9,091 bases of DNA. It comes from an uncultured bacterium (GTDB lineage Bacteria > Verrucomicrobiota > Lentisphaeria > Oligosphaerales > Oligosphaeraceae). This document shows positions 1-5,315 of this stretch, one piece after another. Position numbers and translations under genes: made by a program. The stretch covers positions 1-9,091 of the forward strand of contig URJM01000073.1 in NCBI GenBank assembly GCA_900548225.1, written 5' to 3'. How positions within the stretch are numbered: position 1 is the stretch's first letter; each line of letters starts with the position of its first letter. The notes beneath the pieces were generated by a model. That model did no database searches and was not told the origin of the DNA. It worked only from the letters and a program-made list of their open reading frames with translations.

Positions 1-2
1 AA

Positions 3-602
3 TCGAAGCGCATCCACACTCCCAGGGCGCGCAACCGCCTCTCGGTCGCCGCATTCGCCCTCCTCTTCTCGATTTACGTAGTCGACTTCGCCCACGACGC
101 ATACTGCCAGGACTTGATGCCAAGGGTCTTCAGGTCGCTCCGTCCCCAGGGGATTGCGCTTGACCTTCCCTCGGAGCGCGTCGTCTACGATCACGGCCCC
201 CTTGGATTCGGCGGCGGCGTCCCCCTGGAGCTTGACAATGGCTCGCACACACTGGGGAAGAGTTTCCGCGTGAAGGATGGATTCCTCTCCGAGTCCCCCG
301 TCCGCCAGAGGCTCCTCCTGCGCGTCCACCATTCGCGGCGGCAGTTTGCGCCCCCCGTGGCGACTCTCAGGTCGAATGGCGAGACCCTTCGCCCGCGGGC
401 GTCCTGGCATACGGAGCGTTCCGCCCAATGGCTGGCGCTGGAGTTCTCCGCGCCTGTCAGGCGCACGGAGGACTTCGAAATCGTTCTCGACGAAAGGTGG
501 CTTGGAGTCTTCATCGACCTGCAGAGGAACTACGGGCGGTCAACCCTTGACGGCGAAGCCCTCCCAGGGGAATGGGTCGCGGAGCTCGTCCTGGACAGGT
601 AG
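3..602 (+). CDS. 3' end of a membrane-anchored protein of unknown function (5' truncated by window edge)
   Basis: The reading frame is open from the first complete codon to a TAG at 600-602, so the gene begins before the window. Its first visible residues include a hydrophobic stretch (about codons 13-30, LSVAAFALLFSIYVVDFA) preceded by basic residues (K, R, R, R), which looks like a transmembrane helix. About 165 residues of soluble, beta-rich-looking sequence follow, rich in Arg and acidic residues and ending in a conserved-looking WVAELVLDR tail. I do not recognise the family. TTG at 114 and ATG at 117 could act as internal starts, but codon quality and the membrane helix upstream argue that the real start lies further left. 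The next gene begins nine bases after the stop, so the two are probably co-transcribed. The soluble tail may sit outside the membrane, but its orientation cannot be decided from this fragment. Confidence 0.75.
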   Translation, partial: SKRIHTPRARNRLSVAAFALLFSIYVVDFAHDAYCQDLMPRVFRSLRPQGIALDLPSERVVYDHGPLGFGGGVPLELDNGSHTLGKSFRVKDGFLSESPVRQRLLLRVHHSRRQFAPPVATLRSNGETLRPRASWHTERSAQWLALEFSAPVRRTEDFEIVLDERWLGVFIDLQRNYGRSTLDGEALPGEWVAELVLDR

Positions 603-611
603 CACCACACC

Positions 612-2222
612 ATGCACATTCACGATATGCGTATTTCTTTTGACAATTCAGGGGATCCGTTGCTCGACGACAAGGCGCTGGAGATATTTCCAGACAGCCT
701 GTCCATCGAGTCCGAGGAGGGGAAGGTCTTCTCGGCAAGATGCAACGGCCGCAGGGCCGTCACCCACAAGGACGTGGCCCTGGAGCTCTGCATCTGCCGT
801 GACGAGGAAGACCATGTCGCACTGGAGATCCGCCTCAAGGCGGTGAAGTCGCGGATCCGCCGTGTCCGGCTTGCCTGGGAACGCCCATTGCATACGCACC
901 TTAAATTCGTGGGAGACGAATGGAGCACGGGGGATGGCACGAGCCAGTGGCGCGGCATGGACCCGCGGCGCTCCTTCCCCTGGTATGTCCTCGTGCGCGG
1001 AAGCGAGGAGACCGCCGCCTTCGGCGTCATGACACAGCCAGCCGCCTTCGCCTCGTGGAACCTCAACCCCTCGCAAATCGCCCTCTCGCTGGATACGCGC
1101 AACGGCACACGGGGAGTCAACCTTGACGGACGCACGGTGACACTCGCCACAATCGTCCACTGCAGGTATGAACGCACCCCCATGGCGACCGCAAAGCGAT
1201 TCTGCGGCATCCTCTCCCAGGAGAGCATCCCCGCAAACCTGCCCGTCTACGGAATGCTCAGCAAGCCACGGGCCGGACGCGCCTTTGACCAGACGGCCCT
1301 CCTCAAAGAGGCGGACACCCTCGCGGCACTCTGCAACAACCTCACAAACAGGCCATTCCAAATCATCGACTGCGGATGGGAGGAGGAGACCGAAGACGCG
1401 ACGCAGTGGAGGCATGGAAGCAGGAACTTCCCCGACATGGCGGCACTCGCCGACGAACTCCACCTAAGGGGAATACGCCCCGGAATCTCAATGAGGCTCC
1501 TGCGCGACACAGACCAGCGGCTCCCCGGGGAGTGGCGGCACCCCGTGAACCCTGAACTCCTGGACCCATCCCTCCCGGAGGTCGTGGAACACATCCGGCA
1601 GAATGTGCGGCAGGCCGCCGACTGGGGATTCGAGATGCTGCGCCATGTCTCCTCGACCACTGACGCACTCCAGGATGTCTTCCGTGACCCGGAGGCGCCG
1701 CCCACATGGGCATTCCACGACCAGAGACTCACAAACGCCGAAATCCTCACACGCCTCTACAGGTCAATCAAGGAGGAGATGGGTGGAATGGTCATCTACG
1801 GCGAAGACGTGGCCGGGCACCTCGCCGCAGGGCTCCTCCATGTCTTCAGGGCCACGAAGGACGCCCCGGGCTACGACTGGGTGAGATGCCGGCACAACCG
1901 CATCAACGCACTCGCATTCAGGCTCTGCCAGAATGAAAAATTCTACACCATCGACGCAGGACCCATCGACATCACGCCGCCACTCGGCTGGGGCGATGTC
2001 AGAATGCTCGCAAACCTCGTCTCACGGTCGTCGACGGCGATGATTGTCTCCCTTGACGAAAAATCACCTCTCACCGCGAAGGCGACCCGCGAGCTCGCAT
2101 CCTGCTTCCTGAACGCATCCCTCGGAAATACAGTCCTGGTGCCGACAGACTGGCTCGAAAACACCTCGCCCGAGGCATGGATGCAGGACGGAAGCCCCAT
2201 CAAGTGCCACTGGTATGAATAG
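612..2222 (+). CDS. GH36/melibiase-like protein with apparently substituted catalytic residues
   Basis: This 536-residue protein has no signal peptide, so it is probably cytoplasmic. Residues about 1-205 look like the N-terminal beta-sandwich of clan GH-D enzymes. Residues about 210-485 look like the (beta/alpha)8 barrel: IIDCGW at 251-256, NFPDM at 272-276, GIRPGI at 287-292, DWGFEMLRH at 337-345, AGHLAAGL at 401-408, RATKD at 413-417, ALAFR at 433-437, IDAGPIDIT at 447-455 and STAMIVS at 474-480. These align in order with blocks of GH36 alpha-galactosidases as I recall them. The expected DDGW is D-C-G-W, the K-x-D nucleophile block is R344-H345-V346, and the acid/base Asp in the R-x-x-D block is K416. 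The protein may therefore bind rather than hydrolyse a sugar, or use different chemistry. It is shorter than typical GH36 enzymes (about 700 residues). It lies nine bases after the preceding gene with no clear Shine-Dalgarno site, which suggests coupling. The fold assignment is fairly sure; the function is not. Confidence 0.75.
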   Translation: MHIHDMRISFDNSGDPLLDDKALEIFPDSLSIESEEGKVFSARCNGRRAVTHKDVALELCICRDEEDHVALEIRLKAVKSRIRRVRLAWERPLHTHLKFVGDEWSTGDGTSQWRGMDPRRSFPWYVLVRGSEETAAFGVMTQPAAFASWNLNPSQIALSLDTRNGTRGVNLDGRTVTLATIVHCRYERTPMATAKRFCGILSQESIPANLPVYGMLSKPRAGRAFDQTALLKEADTLAALCNNLTNRPFQIIDCGWEEETEDATQWRHGSRNFPDMAALADELHLRGIRPGISMRLLRDTDQRLPGEWRHPVNPELLDPSLPEVVEHIRQNVRQAADWGFEMLRHVSSTTDALQDVFRDPEAPPTWAFHDQRLTNAEILTRLYRSIKEEMGGMVIYGEDVAGHLAAGLLHVFRATKDAPGYDWVRCRHNRINALAFRLCQNEKFYTIDAGPIDITPPLGWGDVRMLANLVSRSSTAMIVSLDEKSPLTAKATRELASCFLNASLGNTVLVPTDWLENTSPEAWMQDGSPIKCHWYE

Positions 2223-2236
2223 CCCCCAGGCAGAAG

Positions 2237-2263
2237 AGTTTTTCCGGTTCTTTTAGAAAAACT
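2237..2263. repeat. AT-rich inverted repeat in the intergenic leader
   Basis: The two arms AGTTTTTC (2237-2244) and GAAAAACT (2256-2263) are perfect reverse complements, 8 bp with an 11-base loop. It lies 15 bases after the GH36-like stop codon. The stem is nearly all A-T and no T-run follows, so it is a poor intrinsic terminator. It overlaps the possible -35 element described separately and could instead be an operator or chance. Confidence 0.3.
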
Positions 2264-2282
2264 GTTTGAAGGCGCGTATTAA
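2254..2282 (+). promoter_or_regulatory. Possible sigma70-type promoter for the HPY / sigma / anti-sigma / kinase unit
   Basis: TAGAAA at 2254-2259 (4 of 6 to the -35 consensus) is followed 17 bases later by TATTAA at 2277-2282 (4 of 6 to the -10 consensus). A start site would fall near 2289. The position fits, because this is the only sizeable gap before the four-gene unit and its base composition is more AT-rich than the surrounding genes. The match is modest, and an ECF-type promoter cannot be excluded. Confidence 0.3.
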
Positions 2283-2290
2283 GGATGAAG

Positions 2291-2306
2291 CCGGAAGAGA
2301 TTCCGG
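2291..2306 (+). other. GNRA-capped hairpin in the 5' leader
   Basis: CCGGAA (2291-2296) and TTCCGG (2301-2306) form a perfect 6-bp stem closed by the loop GAGA, a GNRA tetraloop. A flanking G-U pair (2290/2307) could extend it. If transcription starts near 2289, this hairpin sits at the extreme 5' end of the mRNA, where such structures are known to protect transcripts from decay. It is about 30 bases upstream of the ribosome binding site and so need not block translation. Confidence 0.4.
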
Positions 2307-2336
2307 TGAGAATCTTAGGCAATCCAGCAAGAGAAC

Positions 2337-2342
2337 AGGAGG
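2337..2342 (+). promoter_or_regulatory. Strong Shine-Dalgarno site for the HPY-rich secreted protein
   Basis: AGGAGG lies six bases before the ATG at 2349. It fixes that start and is the best-spaced ribosome binding site in the window. Most other genes here rely on weak sites or stop/start overlaps, so this gene is probably translated strongly. Confidence 0.8.
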
Positions 2343-2348
2343 TATAAC

Positions 2349-2873
2349 ATGAACAAGAAATTCACAGCAGTCATCGCGGTCTTCCTCGCGGTCTTCTTCC
2401 TTGGCGGCGACCTTCTGGCACGTCCACGCCACGGCCATCGCCCTCCACCGCCACCACCGAGACACCACTACAACAACGGCTACTACCACCGCCCCGCCCC
2501 GCCTCCGCGCTACCACGACAACTACCGCTACCACGACAATTACCGCTACCGCCACCACGACCGTGGCCCCAGCCGCGGCTGGTACAACAGCGCGCTGGTC
2601 ATTGACGCGACCCTCGGAGTCCTCGACATCGCGACCAGGGCATACGAGAGCCGCAACTACCGCAGGGCAAACACCTGCACCACCACAATCGTCACACCCC
2701 CGCCTGTCGTGACAACCCAGCCCGTTGCGCCGACGGTCTACGTCCCCCAGGTTGTGACACCCCAGCCCATCTACCTGCCGCAGCCGGTCCAGACCTACAC
2801 GCTGCCGGCGACATACAATGTCACCCAGCCCGTCCAGCAGGTAGTGACACCATCTGGCGTAATCTACCGCTGA
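2349..2873 (+). CDS. Secreted His/Tyr/Pro-rich low-complexity protein
   Basis: This is a 174-residue protein of unknown function. Residues 1-24 form a clear signal peptide: a short basic start (NKK), a hydrophobic core at 5-20 and a plausible cleavage site after LLA. Residues 25-75 are dominated by His, Pro, Tyr, Arg and Asn, with a run of six prolines at 32-37 and two tandem YHDNYR units at 55-66. Residues 78-104 (GWYNSALVIDATLGVLDI and onward) are less biased and could form a helix. Residues 110-170 are rich in Thr, Val, Pro and Gln and look like an extended stalk or wall-spanning tail. The His and Tyr content would allow metal binding or surface adhesion, but nothing here proves either. 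The ECF sigma gene starts four bases after the stop, which ties this envelope or exported protein to that regulatory set. It could be a structural target of the sigma factor or a sensor partner. Confidence 0.8.
   Translation: MNKKFTAVIAVFLAVFFLGGDLLARPRHGHRPPPPPPRHHYNNGYYHRPAPPPRYHDNYRYHDNYRYRHHDRGPSRGWYNSALVIDATLGVLDIATRAYESRNYRRANTCTTTIVTPPPVVTTQPVAPTVYVPQVVTPQPIYLPQPVQTYTLPATYNVTQPVQQVVTPSGVIYR
2511..2546 (+). repeat. Two-copy 18-bp tandem repeat encoding YHDNYR
   Basis: The units at 2511-2528 and 2529-2546 are identical except for one synonymous change (AAC to AAT). The codon Tyr and a related His-His-Asp run follow, suggesting a third degenerate unit. This indicates recent slippage or duplication within the His/Tyr-rich segment of the secreted protein. 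Confidence 0.85.
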
Positions 2874-2877
2874 GGCA

Positions 2878-3474
2878 ATGGAACTGGAAGCGACCAGCAA
2901 CAGCATGCTGTCAGGCGTCGGGCGAAATGACTCCGATGCCTGGCAGCGGTTCTATGACAGGTACAAGGTCCTCATCTATCTGAGAGGACGCCACTACGGG
3001 TTTTCAGACGCCGACATTGACGACCTGCTCGGCCGCGTGATGTCAAAGTGCTTCACCAGGAGCGGCTCCGCCGGGCACAATGTCTTCTCCTTCGACCCGT
3101 CGAAGGGGCGCTTCCGCGACTATTTCTGCCGCATCGTGAACAACGAGGCCATCACGATGCTGCGTGAGCGCAAGCGCCTTCGGGAGGTGCCGTCCGAGAC
3201 CCCCGACGGCGAGGCCATCGACTTCGCAGACCCCCGCGAGGAGGCATCCACCCAGGCGGAATACCAGCAGTGCCTTCTGAACGAGGCATTCCAGCAGGTG
3301 AGGAAGGAACTCCTCCCGCGAATCGTACAGGCCTTCATTGCCGTCCGCATGGATGGCATTCCCGCGGGCAAGGTCGCGAAGATGCAGGGGGTCTCCCTGG
3401 CGACAGTCTACAATGACATTGCCGCCATGATTGCCGCCCTGAAGCAGCGTGTCAAGGAATTGGAGGAGGAATAG
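2878..3474 (+). CDS. ECF-type RNA polymerase sigma factor
   Basis: This 198-residue protein directs RNA polymerase to a specific promoter set. Residues about 17-100 carry the sigma region 2 pattern: AWQRFYDRY at 21-29, the acidic DADIDDLLGRV at 44-54, then FDPSKGRFRDYF at 72-83 and IVNNEAITMLRERKR at 86-100, the -10 recognition and melting segment. Residues about 133-192 carry region 4, with a helix-turn-helix at about 161-184 (IPAGKVAKMQGVSLATVYND). There is no region 1.1 or 3, as expected for the ECF class. The linker at 101-130 is acidic. The start is four bases after the preceding stop with only a weak GAGG, so translation is probably coupled to the HPY gene. The gene after it encodes a zinc-motif protein with anti-sigma features, and the next a Ser/Thr kinase; ECF genes beside such kinases are a known arrangement in Planctomycetes and relatives. 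The promoters it recognises cannot be told from this window. Confidence 0.88.
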   Translation: MELEATSNSMLSGVGRNDSDAWQRFYDRYKVLIYLRGRHYGFSDADIDDLLGRVMSKCFTRSGSAGHNVFSFDPSKGRFRDYFCRIVNNEAITMLRERKRLREVPSETPDGEAIDFADPREEASTQAEYQQCLLNEAFQQVRKELLPRIVQAFIAVRMDGIPAGKVAKMQGVSLATVYNDIAAMIAALKQRVKELEEE

Positions 3475-3477
3475 AAG

Positions 3478-3708
3478 ATGCCGCACCTGACTGACACACA
3501 ACTCGAACTTATTCTTTCGGGGGAGTGCAATCCATTTTCCGCATGGCTCTACCGGAGGCACCTGAAAAAGTGCGAGGAGTGCAGCAAGCGCTCCCGGAAG
3601 ATGCTCCAGGATTGGGAGGAGCAGGAGCAAATCGCCAGGGACCTCGTTGATTTCAACGCCTTCGAGAAGGCCGCCGAGGCGACAATGACCATTCCACACG
3701 CGCATTGA
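3478..3708 (+). CDS. Small soluble ZAS-type (zinc) anti-sigma factor
   Basis: This 76-residue protein contains H28-x3-C32-x2-C35 (HLKKCEEC), the signature of zinc-binding anti-sigma factors of the zf-HC2/ZAS type. His3 lies 25 residues before His28, close to the spacing of the fourth ligand in known members, and Cys17 is another candidate. The N-terminal part (LTDTQLELILSGE) matches the usual helix and G-E turn before the motif. Residues 36-70 form a charged helix of the kind that wraps a sigma factor. There is no membrane helix, so it should act in the cytoplasm. The start is supported by GGAGGAGGA at 3462-3470, and the gap to the sigma stop is three bases. The expected role is to hold the upstream sigma factor inactive until a signal arrives; the partner kinase downstream may provide that signal. 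The assignment rests on motif and context. Confidence 0.75.
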   Translation: MPHLTDTQLELILSGECNPFSAWLYRRHLKKCEECSKRSRKMLQDWEEQEQIARDLVDFNAFEKAAEATMTIPHAH

Positions 3709-3745
3709 CGCACATATAGCGCAACGCATTGCAGATTCCAAAGGA

Positions 3746-3751
3746 GGGAGG
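3746..3751 (+). promoter_or_regulatory. Ribosome binding site of the kinase gene
   Basis: A purine-rich run, AAGGAGGGAGG at 3741-3751, holds two overlapping Shine-Dalgarno-like cores. GGGAGG at 3746-3751 is 11 bases from the ATG at 3763 and AAGGAGG is 15 bases away. The spacing is long, but no better in-frame start lies nearby. Confidence 0.5.
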
Positions 3752-3762
3752 ATATTTTCTCC

Positions 3763-5256
3763 ATGCCCGCGGATGAAGCAAAAAAGAGCAACGACCTGCC
3801 CCTGCCACAACTATTGCAGGGAGTGGTGACACTGCGCAGGATTAGCGCGGGCTCCTACGGGACTGTCTATCTGGGGCGGGATGCGGCACGCAGGGAACTT
3901 GCAATCAAGGCCGTAAGCCCAAAAATATCCATCGAAGCACAGGAACGGGAACGCCAGGGGCTCGTCTGCTTCCTGAGCGAATTCCAGAACGGCGGGGAGC
4001 ATCTTCTGGGCATCCACCAGATTTCCCCCGCAGGAGAACCATTGAGATACTCGATGGAACTGGCGGACAACCTCAACGACCCAAACTCCTCCGACGACTA
4101 TCAGGCCGCAAGCCTCGCCGCATGGATCGGCAGACATGGGCCACAGCCGGTCAAGGTGGCCGTCGACTGCATGCACCAGCTCATCGAGGGCGTCGCGGCA
4201 CTCCACACCAGAGGCCTTATGCATCGCGACATCAAGCCCGAAAACATCTATTTCGTCAGGGGACGCCTTAAAATCGGCGACCTGGGACTGGTCACACGGT
4301 ACGGAGACGCGGAACGGACGCTCATCGGAACGAGGGAATACATCCCCGAAGACATGAAGAGCGCCTCTCCCGAAATGGATCTGTACGCCCTCGGGAAAAT
4401 CCTATACACCATCACAACAGGACTCGCCGCAGGAGAGTATCCGCGAATCCCGAAGAACATGGTTGACGACGCCGCGCTGAAGGAGCTCAACCAATTCCTG
4501 CTCTCACGGGCATGCGCAAGGGAGCCGTCCAGGCGGTTCCACACGGCAAGCGCATTCCGGGAGGCCTTCGATGCAGTCTGCAACCCGGCCGAAAGGGCGC
4601 GCAGACGCCAGAGAATCCTCCGAAGGGCCTTCATCGCCGCACAGCTCACATTCGTCGCAATCCTCATCACAATCCTCGCCATGCGCCCCTGGAGACATGG
4701 CCCCGCCGGACCCGACATCCCCGCACCTGACGAATACATCCCGATCAACCAGGCATGGGACGAACGAATCCCGCCTACAAACGAATCGTTCAGGCTCGCA
4801 TTCTCGGAACTCCTCGACGACGAGACACCACGGCTCCAAAACGAGGCCACGGCGATATTCCCAAACAACCCCGTGAACACAAAGGAGTTCGAACTCTACT
4901 TCGAAGTCACGACCGACCAGCCGCGGACTACACTCACTGCGGAATTCCACCAGCCAGGCAACGAAAAGCCCTTCAAAACCGTCAAGTGCGTAGTCACGCC
5001 AAGAGGGGTCTTCGATGCAAAGACCGTCATCGACGCGCCCGGCAGGGAGAGCCAGACCTGGGGAATCCGAATCGTCCCCCATGAGGGCGAACTATTGCTT
5101 CTGGCGAATGGACGGGCATTTCTCAGCACGCCCATGAACAACTTCACAACGCCCTGGACGCTCCAGTTGAAACTCAGCTCCGAAGAGAAGGGTGACCTCC
5201 GAATCTCCAGATTCTGCTGCTTCACTTCTGGGACGCAATTGGACAAAAAGCCATAA
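3763..5256 (+). CDS. Transmembrane Ser/Thr protein kinase with extracytoplasmic C-terminal domain
   Basis: This 497-residue Hanks-type kinase transfers phosphate from ATP to Ser/Thr. Residues about 20-275 are the kinase domain: a glycine loop ISAGSYGTVYLG (27-38) with the first glycine replaced, the ATP-anchoring K49 in LAIK, catalytic loop HRDIKPEN (154-161, D156 and N161), metal-binding D173 in GDLG, activation segment GTREYIPED (189-197) and DLYALGK (206-212). The APE motif is one residue shorter than usual (YIPED). A basic stretch (ARRRQRILRR, 279-288) precedes one membrane helix at about 289-307, so the kinase is cytoplasmic and residues 311-497 lie outside. This outer part has alternating strands (about 371-485) and resembles a jelly-roll or lectin-like beta-sandwich, a plausible ligand sensor. 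The essential residues are intact, so activity is expected. It follows the anti-sigma gene by 54 bases and probably controls the sigma or anti-sigma protein. Confidence 0.9.
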   Translation: MPADEAKKSNDLPLPQLLQGVVTLRRISAGSYGTVYLGRDAARRELAIKAVSPKISIEAQERERQGLVCFLSEFQNGGEHLLGIHQISPAGEPLRYSMELADNLNDPNSSDDYQAASLAAWIGRHGPQPVKVAVDCMHQLIEGVAALHTRGLMHRDIKPENIYFVRGRLKIGDLGLVTRYGDAERTLIGTREYIPEDMKSASPEMDLYALGKILYTITTGLAAGEYPRIPKNMVDDAALKELNQFLLSRACAREPSRRFHTASAFREAFDAVCNPAERARRRQRILRRAFIAAQLTFVAILITILAMRPWRHGPAGPDIPAPDEYIPINQAWDERIPPTNESFRLAFSELLDDETPRLQNEATAIFPNNPVNTKEFELYFEVTTDQPRTTLTAEFHQPGNEKPFKTVKCVVTPRGVFDAKTVIDAPGRESQTWGIRIVPHEGELLLLANGRAFLSTPMNNFTTPWTLQLKLSSEEKGDLRISRFCCFTSGTQLDKKP

Positions 5257-5269
5257 CTTTCTCAATTGC
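5235..5269. repeat. Short inverted repeat spanning the kinase stop codon
   Basis: GCAATTG (5235-5241) and CAATTGC (5263-5269) are perfect inverted copies separated by 21 bases that contain the TAA at 5254-5256. There is no T-run, so a terminator is unlikely. It might be an operator for the following gene or chance. Confidence 0.25.
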
Positions 5270-5294
5270 AGGTAGTTATACGATTATGAACAAT
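5266..5294 (+). promoter_or_regulatory. Weak candidate promoter before the nucleotidyltransferase-kinase fusion
   Basis: The 59-base gap before the gene is clearly AT-rich relative to its surroundings. TTGCAG (5266-5271) and AACAAT (5289-5294) are 17 bases apart, matching the consensus boxes at 3 and 4 of 6 positions. This would open the three-gene unit running to 9021. The evidence is mostly composition and position; read-through from the kinase gene is equally possible. Confidence 0.2.
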
Positions 5295-5315
5295 AGACGG
5301 GGGATTCTATAGGCC

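Noticed and set aside
114..602. TTG at 114 or ATG at 117 as the true start of the first gene
   Set aside because: The frame stays open to the window edge and the upstream codons encode a plausible membrane helix. The AGGA at 109-112 is too close to either start to be convincing.
2289..2325. Resemblance of the leader (GGAA, CCGGTG, GAATC blocks) to the core of a cobalamin riboswitch
   Set aside because: The 126-base gap is too short for the full aptamer, I see no B12 box, and the downstream genes have no link to cobalamin. The similarity is limited to short common blocks around a simple hairpin.
2253..2906. Long minus-strand open frame (217 codons) opposite the secreted HPY-rich gene
   Set aside because: Its translation is a Val/Ala-rich low-complexity sequence that mirrors the His/Pro/Tyr codons of the + strand gene. 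The + strand frame has a signal peptide and a strong ribosome binding site.
3701..3731. Direct repeat CGCATTG (3701-3707 and 3725-3731) between the anti-sigma and kinase genes
   Set aside because: Seven bases in two copies, 24 bases apart, is well within chance, and the first copy is part of the coding end of the anti-sigma gene.
3705..3733. TTGACG at 3705-3710 as the -35 box of a promoter for the kinase gene
   Set aside because: No acceptable -10 box occurs 16 to 18 bases downstream. The nearest AT-rich hexamers are badly spaced, so read-through from the sigma and anti-sigma genes is simpler.
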